64,000 bases of DNA from an uncultured bacterium (GCA_905214315.1 CAJMLN010000003.1:1-64000), one strand, 5' to 3'; shown: positions 1 to 9,109, numbered from the stretch's first letter. The notes: a model not told the origin generated them from the sequence alone. Numbers and translations: made by a program.

Positions 1-1
1 G

Positions 2-2131
2 GCTTATGTAAGTGGTTTCTATCGTATTGGTGATTATAAAGCAGTAAGTCCTCAGTTTGTGTCGCCACTTTCGGAATATCTTAGGATCATACCAGAACAG
101 GCTGAATCTGTAATTCAGAAATTTGTTAAAGCGGATTACCAGAATAATGATAACGGAAAGCTAAGAATTTACTTTTTAATGTATCGTATGAAAAGCCTTT
201 TAAAAGCGCTTCCGTCAGATGATCCACGAACAAAAGATTGCATGATTCTGTTTGAAACAGACGAGGAAAGCGACTACAAGCTGACAATCGTTCAAAAGGA
301 ACTCGATGTCCACTTGCCTGGAAATGAAATTGATGGGTTCAAGAGTTATCTTGAATATTGGGAAGCTAATCCTGATAAGCCATTGATCCTACATACAGGG
401 AACGCTATTCATTTTGAGAAAAATCATTTTTTTGATGATGTCCATGTTATTGTTTCGTCATATGATCTGATTAAGTATCAGTTTGGTTTGCCGTCCAGTG
501 TTCACGAGGAGCTTGGAACCACAGATAACTGGAATGATTTTGTGAAGGTGATCATCAAAGAAGGTTCTTTTGACGAGGCGTGCTGCACCTCTTTATCTAT
601 TAATAAATACTCTCCTTCATTATTCTCCCGCTGGAATAAGTATTCTTCATTCCAACAGTGGCTGTTATGGCTTTGGACAAGATTACAATCAAGTAAGGGA
701 TATGAAGTTGAGTGCTCGAGAGCCTGTAAGTCTCCGTCTGAATTTGTTGATGAATTATATTGCGGCTTGATTCGCCATATTCGAGACAATGACTTCCATC
801 GGATATATGAAGACCGCAAAGCCATTCTTTCCGCTATCCAAGCTGTTCCGACAGAACGGTTTTGGAGTGAAATCAGTACACTTCGAACAGTTGAGGCTCT
901 CGCTTGTTTAACTTGCCTTACTGATATTGAGCGTAAGACGATATTCGATATTATCTCTGGTTTTGACTACCAAAAGAGAGATGCCGTATTGCCGATTGTC
1001 AAACGAGTTTATCCTCAATTGTATTACTATTTGGAAAATGATCTTCAGCCAAACAAAGCAAATCTATCTTCCGAGCACGAGCAATACTTTAGAGAATATA
1101 AGTGGTTAAAAGTAACGGATTCAATAACGGAGGATTTTGTTGCAAAGGTCTGTAGAATAGCTGAAGAAAAAGGCACATCTGTTTTTGAAATGCAGTCCCG
1201 GAATCATTATGTTACTGAGCACTATGATGAGAATGCATCAATTCTGTTTGTTGATGGGATGGGAATTGAATATGCCGATTATTTGGCATATCTGTTCTCT
1301 GATTTAAGCGAAAAGGAATACTCTGTTACAATTGAGGCTGGTTTTTGTACATTGCCATCAATAACCGAGAGCAACAAAGACTTTATGAACGGAAGAAACA
1401 CCGTTGAGCCTCCTGTTAGAGAGTTAGACGAGCTAAAGCATGCAAATAATGTTCACCCCGAAAGTCTTATTAAACAGCTTAATATTATCGACCAACTTAA
1501 GGATCGTGTTTTAGGATTACTTGTCGGCAGTACAAATAAAATCATTATTACCGCTGACCACGGAACGAGCAGAATGGCAGTGAAAGTTCGCAATACTGCC
1601 TTTGATAACGCCTTACAAAGGCCAGAAAACACGGAAATTTACAAGTACGGGCGTTTCTGCGAAGGTACTCAGGATGAGTCGAAGTATCCAACAGCGATAA
1701 ACTACAATGATCGATTAATTTTTGCAGATTACACTCGATTTATTCAAAATGGAGCGCCAATCGATGAAATACACGGTGGTGCTTCACTGGAAGAATGGAT
1801 TGTACCGATTATTACAATCGAAAAATATTCAAGCGCAAGGTCTGTAGGTGTTATTGTAACTCCCAAATCTACCAAATATAAACCTGAATTTGGCACAAAA
1901 CAGGTTAGAGTCGCTTTTACAATCGGTGGAGATAAACGTGATTCTGTTTCTGCAAAAGTAAACGGAAACACCTATAAATGTGTGTGGGAAAATGGAGTTT
2001 ACAGTTTTAAATTTACACCTTCCAAAGGTGAGGCGGACTTGAATGTTAAGATAGTTGACGGTGGCATCCTCGGGCAATTTGATATTCATATTGAGCAAGG
2101 AATCCAGAAAAATACTAAGTTCGATATATGA
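2..2131 (+). CDS. pglZ: PglZ-family phosphatase of a BREX defence system (5' end off-window)
   Basis: The reading frame is open from base 2 without a stop, so the GTG at 59 is internal and the true start lies left of the window. The C-terminal half shows the alkaline-phosphatase-type PglZ core: a metal-ligand Asp in VDGMG (Asp codon 1253-1255), an ADHG motif (Asp/His codons 1556-1561) and a late HGG motif (His codon 1772-1774). PglZ is the signature protein of BREX phage-exclusion systems; its exact chemistry is not settled. A BrxL-type gene begins 13 nt downstream behind a purine-rich ribosome site, so the two are co-transcribed. Base composition is more AT-rich than the core genes to the right, consistent with transfer. 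Other PglZ-domain proteins exist (two-component regulators, for example), but the BrxL neighbour makes BREX the best reading. Confidence 0.88.
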   Translation, partial: AYVSGFYRIGDYKAVSPQFVSPLSEYLRIIPEQAESVIQKFVKADYQNNDNGKLRIYFLMYRMKSLLKALPSDDPRTKDCMILFETDEESDYKLTIVQKELDVHLPGNEIDGFKSYLEYWEANPDKPLILHTGNAIHFEKNHFFDDVHVIVSSYDLIKYQFGLPSSVHEELGTTDNWNDFVKVIIKEGSFDEACCTSLSINKYSPSLFSRWNKYSSFQQWLLWLWTRLQSSKGYEVECSRACKSPSEFVDELYCGLIRHIRDNDFHRIYEDRKAILSAIQAVPTERFWSEISTLRTVEALACLTCLTDIERKTIFDIISGFDYQKRDAVLPIVKRVYPQLYYYLENDLQPNKANLSSEHEQYFREYKWLKVTDSITEDFVAKVCRIAEEKGTSVFEMQSRNHYVTEHYDENASILFVDGMGIEYADYLAYLFSDLSEKEYSVTIEAGFCTLPSITESNKDFMNGRNTVEPPVRELDELKHANNVHPESLIKQLNIIDQLKDRVLGLLVGSTNKIIITADHGTSRMAVKVRNTAFDNALQRPENTEIYKYGRFCEGTQDESKYPTAINYNDRLIFADYTRFIQNGAPIDEIHGGASLEEWIVPIITIEKYSSARSVGVIVTPKSTKYKPEFGTKQVRVAFTIGGDKRDSVSAKVNGNTYKCVWENGVYSFKFTPSKGEADLNVKIVDGGILGQFDIHIEQGIQKNTKFDI

Positions 2132-2144
2132 GGAGTGAGGATAG

Positions 2145-3638
2145 ATGGAGATGAATAACTTTTCTACAACATCTATGGGAAATATAGATGGTAGTGCATA
2201 TGAAGAAAAATTGAAAAAATATTATGGCGATATGCTCGTCTTTAAGTCATCGGCGAACTCAAAGTTCTTTTCTGCATTAAGCCTGCCCTCATTTATGCGA
2301 GATTGGTTAGTGATGAGATTCTCTGATCAGGACGGCGTAATAAATAAGCACGAAGTATCAGACTACGTCAAACGAGTTATCCCGAAAAAAGAACAGTGGA
2401 ATGAATACCTTGTTGATTTACTTCATAATGATCAAACTGCTCGTTTCTTAGCAAAAGTCAAAATCGATTTCGACGCAAAAACAAGAAGCGCTTTGTTTTC
2501 ATTGCCGGACTTTGAGGTGCCGAAGAAAAAGGGTGAAGCCATTGTAGATTGGGATGTTATCGAATCAAATCGGGATTATCTCCTTTCGCCCACTGAAGTT
2601 TGGGGAATTGTTGAGATCGTCGTAGAAGAGGGCGCAAAAGGTAATGTATTTAAACTTATTGACTTCCAACCATTTTGCCCATACACGATTGACTTAGAAT
2701 ATTATATCGGAGCTCGTCAATACTTTACAATCGACGAGTGGATCAATGTGTTGTTGAGCGCAATTGACTACAATCCGAAAGGATATGTCAGCAAAACGCA
2801 AAAAATGGCTATGCTGAGCAGACTGCTTCCTTTTGTTGAAAAAAGAATTAACCTGATCGAACTTGCCCCCAAAGAAACTGGCAAATCTTATGTATTTGCA
2901 CAAATCAGCAAATATGGATGGCTTGTCAGCGGCGGTAGCATTTCAAGAGCAAAGATGTTTTATGATATCAGCAAGAGAACGCCGGGTTTAGTATCACGAT
3001 ATGACTATGTTGCTTTCGATGAAATCCAAAGCATTAAATTTACCGATGCAATGGAAATGCAAGGAGCACTAAAAGGCTATCTTGAAAGTGGTGAGTATCG
3101 AGTAGGAGATACAAGAGGTGTCGGAGACGCCGGGTTAATTTTGCTTGGAAACATAGACTCTGACTTAATGGATGTTAACCAAAATATGTTCCAAGATTTG
3201 CCTGAAATATTCCATGAATCTGCGCTATTGGATCGTTTTCATGGTTTCATAAAAGGATGGAATATCCCTAAGATGAAGGAAAGTCTTAAGGCGAATGGAT
3301 GGGCATTAAACACCGAGTATTTTGGAGAAATCATGCATGTTCTTCGGGATGAGCTGTCATACAGAGCTGTTGTTGATCAGCTTCTTCAACTGCCCAAGAA
3401 TTCCGCCACACGAGATACAGAGGCAATTAAGAGAATATGCACCGGTTACTTAAAGCTCCTTTTCCCAGATGCAACTGACGTCAGTAAAGTAGATATATCG
3501 TTGTTCGAAACATATTGCCTTGCCCCTGCTATGGAAATGCGCCGAGTAATCAAGACGCAGCTTGGAATAATCGATGAAGGTGAATTTGGCGGAACAACGA
3601 TTCCTGAAATAACAATTAAGGAGCAATATCGTGAATAA
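2145..3638 (+). CDS. brxL: BrxL-type AAA+ / Lon-like protein of BREX
   Basis: A 497-residue protein. It has a P-loop with the variant spelling APKETGKS near residues 242-249 and a Walker B segment YVAFDEIQ near 288-295, flanked by the conserved BrxL-like blocks GGSISRAKMFYD and LLDRFHGFIKGWNIP. BrxL proteins form ATP-driven rings on DNA and are needed for BREX defence in several systems. This one is shorter than the roughly 680-residue type I BrxL, and I see no clear C-terminal Lon protease Ser/Lys dyad, so it belongs to a shorter BrxL class. The start ATG at 2145 follows GAGGAGTGAGG. Its end overlaps the next gene by 8 nt, which implies translational coupling in one operon with pglZ and the desulfurase. 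Confidence 0.87.
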   Translation: MEMNNFSTTSMGNIDGSAYEEKLKKYYGDMLVFKSSANSKFFSALSLPSFMRDWLVMRFSDQDGVINKHEVSDYVKRVIPKKEQWNEYLVDLLHNDQTARFLAKVKIDFDAKTRSALFSLPDFEVPKKKGEAIVDWDVIESNRDYLLSPTEVWGIVEIVVEEGAKGNVFKLIDFQPFCPYTIDLEYYIGARQYFTIDEWINVLLSAIDYNPKGYVSKTQKMAMLSRLLPFVEKRINLIELAPKETGKSYVFAQISKYGWLVSGGSISRAKMFYDISKRTPGLVSRYDYVAFDEIQSIKFTDAMEMQGALKGYLESGEYRVGDTRGVGDAGLILLGNIDSDLMDVNQNMFQDLPEIFHESALLDRFHGFIKGWNIPKMKESLKANGWALNTEYFGEIMHVLRDELSYRAVVDQLLQLPKNSATRDTEAIKRICTGYLKLLFPDATDVSKVDISLFETYCLAPAMEMRRVIKTQLGIIDEGEFGGTTIPEITIKEQYRE

Positions 3639-3828
3639 TAAAAAATGCAAGCTCTGTGGCACTGATCTGAAAAAAGATTGGATTGCTCTACACAAAAAGC
3701 TGCTGGATGCCGACGCAAAGGATTTTTACTGTATTGCTTGCTTGGCTGACACGTTTGGCTGCGAAGTCGAGGATTTAGAAGTTAAAATCGAGGAGTTCAA
3801 GGAAGAGGGCTGCACTCTATTTAAGTGA
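3631..3828 (+). CDS. small double-CxxC (probable zinc-binding) protein in the BREX operon
   Basis: A 65-residue protein starting at GTG 3631, 8 nt after an AAGGAG site inside the end of brxL. It carries CKLCG near residues 6-10 and CIAC near 35-38, an arrangement typical of a treble-clef or zinc-ribbon knuckle, plus two further cysteines (near 46 and 60). The remainder is charged and helical. It overlaps brxL by 8 nt and ends 9 nt before the desulfurase, so it belongs to the operon. I do not recognise a named family. It could bind zinc structurally, bind DNA, or accept sulfur from the desulfurase; the last is only inference from position and cysteine content. Confidence 0.72.
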   Translation: MNNKKCKLCGTDLKKDWIALHKKLLDADAKDFYCIACLADTFGCEVEDLEVKIEEFKEEGCTLFK

Positions 3829-3837
3829 GGAATAGCT

Positions 3838-5007
3838 ATGAAGCAGTTTGTTTACGCCGACAATGCGGCGACTACAAAATTAGATATTGATGCATTCGAG
3901 GCAATGAAACCGTACTTGCTCTATGAGTATGGCAATACTTCACAACATTATTCTTTTGCACGCCAGCCTAAGAAAGCGCTGAAAGAAGCACGAACATATA
4001 TTGCTGAATGCATAAATGCCTCACCGGAAGAAATTTATTTCACTTCTGGCGGCACCGAGAGTGATAACTGGGCTATCAAGGGGATTGCGTTAAATTGCCC
4101 TGTTGCTCAAATAATTACTTCACAAATTGAACATCACGCCATTCTCAATTCTTGTAAAGCGGTAGAAATGATGGGCATTCCGGTAGCCTACTTGAGCGTT
4201 ACAAGACAAGGTGTTGTTGAGCCTACTGAACTGGAAAGCGTCATTACAAACTCAACGAAGCTTGTCTCTGTAATGTATGCAAACAATGAAATTGGGAGTA
4301 TTCAACCAATAAAAGAGTTATGTGATATCGCTCATAAAAAAGGTGCTTTATTTCATACCGATGCCGTACAAGCTGTTGGTCATATTCGTATTGATGTTAA
4401 AGAACTGGGCATTGATCTACTGTCTGCCTCAGCTCATAAGTTTAATGGCCCTAAAGGAATCGGTTTTTTGTATGTCAAAAAAGGGACACCGATTTTTCCC
4501 TATGCAAACGGTGGCTCTCAGGAATCGTCATTGCGGGCTGGCACAGAGAATGTAGCAGCTATCGTTGGAATGGCAGTAGCCTTAAAGAAAAATTGCGAGC
4601 AGATTGATAAGATGAGTAAACATATTACTGACCTTGAGTCTAAATTATTATCCCTCCTTAAAACATATAATGTGCCGTTTATTCGCAATGGAGCAAATAA
4701 CCACCTTGTAGGCAATATTAGTTTGTCTTTCCCCGGTAAAGACGGAGAAGCCATCATGCACATTTTAGATCTGCATGGAATTTGTGTTTCAACTGGAGCT
4801 GCTTGTGACACAGTAAACACAGAAATCTCCCACGTGTTGAAAGCTATAGGTTTACAAGAAAAGTATGCCAAAGGAACAATCCGTATTTCACTTGGCAAAA
4901 ATAATACAAACGAGGATGTGCAGCATATTGCAGATTCTCTTAAAAAGATAGAATTTGATTTCAAAACGTATAAAAATTTTGCGGAAGCACAAAAGCACGA
5001 GAAATAA
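3838..5007 (+). CDS. cysteine desulfurase (NifS/IscS/DndA class) linked to BREX
   Basis: A 389-residue PLP-dependent class V aminotransferase-fold enzyme that takes sulfur from L-cysteine as an enzyme persulfide. Visible landmarks are the N-terminal YADNAATTK block, the PLP-contact HTDAVQ block, the Schiff-base lysine in SAHKFNGPKG (Lys201), the arginine-containing loop RAGTENVAAIVG, and the catalytic cysteine in STGAACDT (Cys323). It is the last gene of the pglZ-brxL-small protein operon, with only 9 nt before it and a GAGGAA ribosome site. No iscU or thiI lies beside it, so a housekeeping Fe-S role is unlikely. In Dnd and Ssp systems a related desulfurase feeds DNA phosphorothioation through a PAPS-reductase-like partner. 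Such a partner would have to lie left of the window. Confidence 0.93.
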   Translation: MKQFVYADNAATTKLDIDAFEAMKPYLLYEYGNTSQHYSFARQPKKALKEARTYIAECINASPEEIYFTSGGTESDNWAIKGIALNCPVAQIITSQIEHHAILNSCKAVEMMGIPVAYLSVTRQGVVEPTELESVITNSTKLVSVMYANNEIGSIQPIKELCDIAHKKGALFHTDAVQAVGHIRIDVKELGIDLLSASAHKFNGPKGIGFLYVKKGTPIFPYANGGSQESSLRAGTENVAAIVGMAVALKKNCEQIDKMSKHITDLESKLLSLLKTYNVPFIRNGANNHLVGNISLSFPGKDGEAIMHILDLHGICVSTGAACDTVNTEISHVLKAIGLQEKYAKGTIRISLGKNNTNEDVQHIADSLKKIEFDFKTYKNFAEAQKHEK

Positions 5008-5130
5008 CTCCCACGTTTCTTATAAACCATTTGGATCTATAGGTTTTAACTCTTATGCCTTCCCTTCACGATATTTATACAAAAACGGTGAAAATCACCT
5101 TGACAAATCTCGTCTCAAAAAGAATATCTA

Positions 5131-6687
5131 TTGAAGTACGCTAATGAGCATGGTTTTTCCAATCCGAAATTCTATGTGGACGATGGTTATACGGGTACGA
5201 ATTTTGACCGTCCTTCTTTTAAGGAAATGTCAACGGATATTGAAAAAGGGCTTGTAAAAACGGTCATTGTTAAGGACTTATCCCGTTTCGGCAGGAACTA
5301 TATTGAAGTCGGCTCTTACTCCGAAATCATCTACCCCGAAGCAGGCGTGCGCTTTATCGCCATCATGGACAATGTGGATACGGGCAGCCTTGAAAGCAAC
5401 GAATTTGCCGCCTTTACCAATCTGTTTAACGAGTGGTATCCGAAAAGCACGAGCAAAAAGGTAAAGGAAGTCAAGAAGGCAAAGGGGCTTGCAGGCGAGC
5501 ATTTAGGTGCGCCGCCATACGGGTATCTGAAAAATCCAGACGACAGTACCCATTGGCTGGTGGACGAGGAAGCGGCGGCAGTTGTCCGCAGGATATTTTC
5601 CCTCTGTATGCAGGGAAAGGGAATATCTGCGATTGCCACTATTTTGTGGGAGGATAAGGTGCTTACCCCGTCAGCCTACAAAGCGTCCAAAGGCATCGGT
5701 GTAGCCAGAGTATCGGAAAATCCGTATAACTGGGAAACTTCCATGATTGCGACCATCTTGGAGAATGTGGCATATATCGGCGTGACGGAAAGTTTCAAAT
5801 CCACCCATTTAGGTTTTAAGAGTAAGAAGCGCATTCCCACCGCCAAAGACAGGCGGGCATATATTGAGGACGCACACACTCCTATCATAGATAAAGAGGT
5901 GTGGGATAAGGTGCAGATGATACGGAAGGGAAAGCGCAGACCGACCAAAAGCGGCACGACCAGTATGTTTTCGGGGCTGCTCTATTGTGCAGACTGCGGG
6001 GCGAAATTAAGTCTTGCCACCGCCAACGGTTATACGCACTTCCGCTGTTCGCAGTATAAGCGGACGAGCAGGGCAAAGGAATGTACGCAGCACTATATCC
6101 GAGAGGACGCACTGTATCAGTTAGTGTTAAAACAGCTTCAGCACTTTCTGTCCTATTTGCAGCAGTTTGAACGGGTATTTATCAAAAGACAGATTGACAC
6201 GACCCTTGCACAGCGCAGGTTTGAACTGTCCGCCAAACAGAAGCAGATAGAAAAGGACGAAAAAAGGATAAGCGAGCTTGACCGCCTGTTCCGTAAAATC
6301 TATGAGGATAACGTCAACGGGAAACTGAACGACGAGCGTTTTTACAAGCTGTCTGACGGATATGAATCCGAGCAGGAACAGTTAAAGCGTGAAATCGAAG
6401 CGTTGACCGCAGAGATTAGCGAAGCCGACACGGAAGCGACCAATGTAGCAAAGCTGATAGCCGTCACAAAGAAATATACCCGTATTGACGAACTCACACC
6501 CGAAATCCTCAATGCCTTTGTGGATAAAATCGTAGTCTATGAACGGGTAAAGAAAGACGGGAAACGGACGCAGGCGATTGATGTCTACTATTCCTATGTC
6601 GGGATTGTGGACATCCCCACGGACGAGGAAATGCGTGAAATGGAACGGGAATATCTGCGGCGTACCAATCATCAGCAAACTGCCTGA
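5131..6687 (+). pseudogene. large serine recombinase (TnpX-like), 5'-truncated
   Basis: 518 codons are open from a TTG, but recognisable homology begins abruptly at KYANEHGF. The missing N-terminal segment is the one that holds the catalytic serine of the resolvase domain. Still present are the rest of the resolvase fold (DDGYTGTNFDRPSF, KDLSRFGRNY), the recombinase domain (GAPPYGY onward), a zinc ribbon starting CADCGAKLS near residue 288, a long coiled coil (about 345-440) and a C-terminal DUF4368-like end. Just upstream the same frame has a stop at 5101 and unrelated sequence. It is therefore a remnant of a conjugative or mobilizable transposon, catalytically dead if expressed. It sits between the BREX operon and the nag locus, marking a recombination junction near 5130. 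Confidence 0.86.
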
Positions 6688-6698
6688 ATACAGGCAAA

Positions 6699-6740
6699 GG
6701 CAGGAGAAAATCTGTACTCCTGCCCATACATATCTTTTTT
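6699..6740 (+). terminator. hairpin downstream of the recombinase remnant
   Basis: An 8-bp inverted repeat GGCAGGAG/CTCCTGCC (6699-6706 and 6717-6724) with a 10-nt loop lies just after the recombinase stop. A T-run follows only about 10 nt later, so termination is plausible but not certain. Confidence 0.4.
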
Positions 6741-6823
6741 ATCCCTATCTGGTTTAACCCATGTATCATTATTGAAAAACTAAAATCGGCAGCGGAAGAG
6801 AGTTTCTTTTTTTAGTTGATGGT

Positions 6824-7202
6824 CTAGTTCTGGCTGTTGCTTTGCAGATCTGTCATATGGGTGTATATTCCATTTTGCTTATATAATGCGTCAGGCGTTC
6901 CCTGCTCTGCAACTACGCCGTTTGCCAGGATGACGATTTTGTCCGTACCTGCGACGGTGCGCATACGATGGGCAATTACAAGAACAGTCTTGTTTTGAAT
7001 AAGTCTTGAAAGCGCCGTTTGGATGAGTGTTTCGTTTTCTACATCAAGGGAAGCGGTTGCTTCGTCAAGCAGGAATAGGCGCATCCTTGAGGAAAGCACA
7101 GGTGATAGAGATTCTCTGCCGTTCGCCGCCGGATAATTCACAGCCATTTTCCCCAACATTAGTGTTCCACTTGTCCGGGAGTTTTTGGATAGATATTGAT
7201 AG
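6824..7202 (-). pseudogene. ABC exporter ATPase, 3' remnant with frameshift
   Basis: On the minus strand the end of an ABC-exporter nucleotide-binding domain is readable in two frames. One (about 7065-7202) gives KLPDKWNT, VGENG and the signature LSGGERQRIS. The other (6824-7080) continues with LFLLDEATASLDVEN (Walker B), the H-loop VIAHRMRTV and the tail GVVAEQGTP. Two bases are missing near 7075, breaking the frame between the signature and Walker B. The transmembrane domain and Walker A are absent: homology stops about 7200, just past the end of nagA. This is a decayed fragment of a multidrug/peptide-type exporter, probably left by a mobile-element insertion. Confidence 0.82.
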
Positions 7203-7221
7203 GAGAAACAAACTGTTTTGT

Positions 7222-8349
7222 TTACGGAAAATCGGAATAGATATGGAATTGTTCATCGAACACGGTAAAAACAGCGCGTTTACCAGGGGCTATTGATCCA
7301 TATTCCGTCAGGTGCATTGCCTTGGCTGGTACGGCGGTAAGCATATTTACTGCATTTGTCAATTCAATGCCGGCTTGTACCGCTTGCTTTAAAAGAGTAT
7401 CTGCAGTAGCGATGCTGCCGGCAAAAGCGCTGCGGTCGGCTAATTTGGCAACGCCGTCCTCAATCAGATACGGAACAGAACCGCAGTCGGTCAGGCCGGC
7501 GCAGTTTTTCATGCCTGCAAAGCGAATGGCGTCGGAAATTAAACATACATGATCGAATCCCTTGATTTGGGTGATCATCTTCAGCAGCTCCGGCGGCAGA
7601 TGGCAGCCGTCTCCAATGGCTTCAACAAACATATCCTGCAGCAGAAATGCAGTTTCAATAATTCCTAATTTCCGAAAGCCGCTTTGCCGGGTTATAGTAG
7701 AGGTACAGGAATAAAGATGTGTTACCAAACGGCATCCTGCGGAAAAAGCAGGAAGAATTTCCTTATAGGTTGCAGCAGAATGCCCCATGGAAGGAACGAT
7801 GCTGTGTTCTGTTAAAAAACGGATGAAATCGTGATCTGCGTCCAGCTCCGGGGCGTAAGTCCAGCGCCGGATAAGAGACCCGAACCGTTTTACTAAGGCT
7901 GTATATTCCTCACGAACGGGGGCACGGACTGCCCCTGCGTCCTGCGCACCGCACATCTTTGGGGAAAGATAGGGGCCTTCCAGGTGTGCGCCGGGAAGAA
8001 TCATTTGCTGACGGTGCTGTTCTGTTTCCATCACGGTAAGGGCTTTTTCTAAAACCGGCAGAGCCGAGGCTGAAAAAGTAGGGTACAGGATCCGGGTGCC
8101 GTGCTGATAATGAATCCGGCAGCAGCGGGCAAAGGCTTCGGGGGTAGCGTCGATAAATTCAAAGCCGTCTCCGCCGTGGCAGTGGAGATCGATAAAGCCG
8201 GGTGAGAGAAAATATCCGCAGAGATCAATTTCTTTTTGGAAGGGAATTTCTTGGCGGGTTACGGCATGAATGATGCCGTTGTCTACATAAACATAGCCGT
8301 CAAAAATTCCGGTTTCTGTCAGAATGTTATCGCATTTATACCGTAGCAT
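7222..8349 (-). CDS. nagA: N-acetylglucosamine-6-phosphate deacetylase
   Basis: A 375-residue amidohydrolase that converts GlcNAc-6-P to GlcN-6-P and acetate. Visible are the PGFIDLHCHGGDGFEF metal-binding block, the HLEGPYLSP motif, the GHSAAT and THLYSC histidines, and SDAIRFAG with the catalytic Asp. The ATG at 8349 (MLRYKCDNI) was chosen because it matches family length and overlaps the nagB stop by 14 nt, as coupled genes do; longer upstream frames are spurious. The C-terminus ends DEQFHIYSDFP without the usual final strand and stops about 20 nt from the ABC-exporter remnant, so the last residues may have been replaced at an insertion boundary. Confidence 0.93.
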   Translation of the reverse strand: MLRYKCDNILTETGIFDGYVYVDNGIIHAVTRQEIPFQKEIDLCGYFLSPGFIDLHCHGGDGFEFIDATPEAFARCCRIHYQHGTRILYPTFSASALPVLEKALTVMETEQHRQQMILPGAHLEGPYLSPKMCGAQDAGAVRAPVREEYTALVKRFGSLIRRWTYAPELDADHDFIRFLTEHSIVPSMGHSAATYKEILPAFSAGCRLVTHLYSCTSTITRQSGFRKLGIIETAFLLQDMFVEAIGDGCHLPPELLKMITQIKGFDHVCLISDAIRFAGMKNCAGLTDCGSVPYLIEDGVAKLADRSAFAGSIATADTLLKQAVQAGIELTNAVNMLTAVPAKAMHLTEYGSIAPGKRAVFTVFDEQFHIYSDFP

Positions 8350-9109
8350 TGAGTTTTGCCGCACTTTCTTTATCGCAATATAAAATTGCGTGAGGATGCC
8401 TGCGCAGAATGGAGGCAGGACAGTGTTCGTCAATTTTGTTAGTAGTAAGCATTTCTTTGACGGCAGCTGCCTTGGAGGCGTAAGGAACGGAACAGAACAG
8501 GTGCTTGGCACGGAAGAGCGCCGGAATCGTAAGGGTAAGCGCATAGCGGGGAACATCGTCAAGGGCAGCAAAGCAGCCGTCATGTACCTGCTGCATCCGG
8601 CAGGTTTGGTCCAGTATTACTTTTTTTACGAGGAAGGGATCGTTAAAATCCGCTACCGGCGGATCATTAAAGGCAATGTGGCCGTTCTCGCCTACGCCCA
8701 AACATACGATGTCCACAGGGTGCGCCGCCAGAAGCGCAGAGTATCGCCGGATTTCGGCGGAGAGATCTTCTGCCGCTGTGTTGATATAGTATACCGCGCG
8801 AAACGGGGCTTTTTCAAAGATGTGCCGGGCCAGATAATGGCCGAATGCGGCGGGAGAGTTTTCTGGCAGACCGATATATTCATCCATATGAAAAGCATTG
8901 ATTTTTTTCCACGGAATATCTTTTTGGGTGAGCAGGGCACGCAGGGTTTCGTTCTGCGAGGGGGCGGCGGCAAAAATCATGTTGAGTTCTTCTTTTTTTG
9001 TAAGCTCCTCCCGGATTGTACGGGCAATATCCTGACCGGCGGTATCGCCCAGCTCTGCGGGGGTATCTGAAATTTTTACCGTCAGGGCGTCGCAGCAAAA
9101 TTGTTTCAT
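8336..9109 (-). CDS. nagB: glucosamine-6-phosphate deaminase
   Basis: A 257-residue NagB/RpiA-fold enzyme that deaminates and isomerises GlcN-6-P to fructose-6-P. Motifs include NAFHMDEYIG (catalytic region) and the phosphate/active-site block LGVGENGHIAFNDPP. It is first in a two-gene operon with nagA and is preceded by AGGAG before ATG 9109. The chain is slightly divergent from the classic enzyme, so a related sugar-phosphate deaminase is possible, but pairing with nagA makes GlcNAc/GlcN use the clear reading. A divergent AraC-type gene and an operator-like palindrome lie just upstream. Confidence 0.92.
   Translation of the reverse strand: MKQFCCDALTVKISDTPAELGDTAGQDIARTIREELTKKEELNMIFAAAPSQNETLRALLTQKDIPWKKINAFHMDEYIGLPENSPAAFGHYLARHIFEKAPFRAVYYINTAAEDLSAEIRRYSALLAAHPVDIVCLGVGENGHIAFNDPPVADFNDPFLVKKVILDQTCRMQQVHDGCFAALDDVPRYALTLTIPALFRAKHLFCSVPYASKAAAVKEMLTTNKIDEHCPASILRRHPHAILYCDKESAAKLNATV

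Noticed and set aside
59..61. GTG as the start of the pglZ gene
   Set aside because: The frame is open back to base 2 and the upstream codons read as protein-like sequence, so the gene begins before the window.
8390..9070. 226-codon open frame antisense to nagB
   Set aside because: A shadow of nagB with low-complexity, basic composition and no ribosome site.
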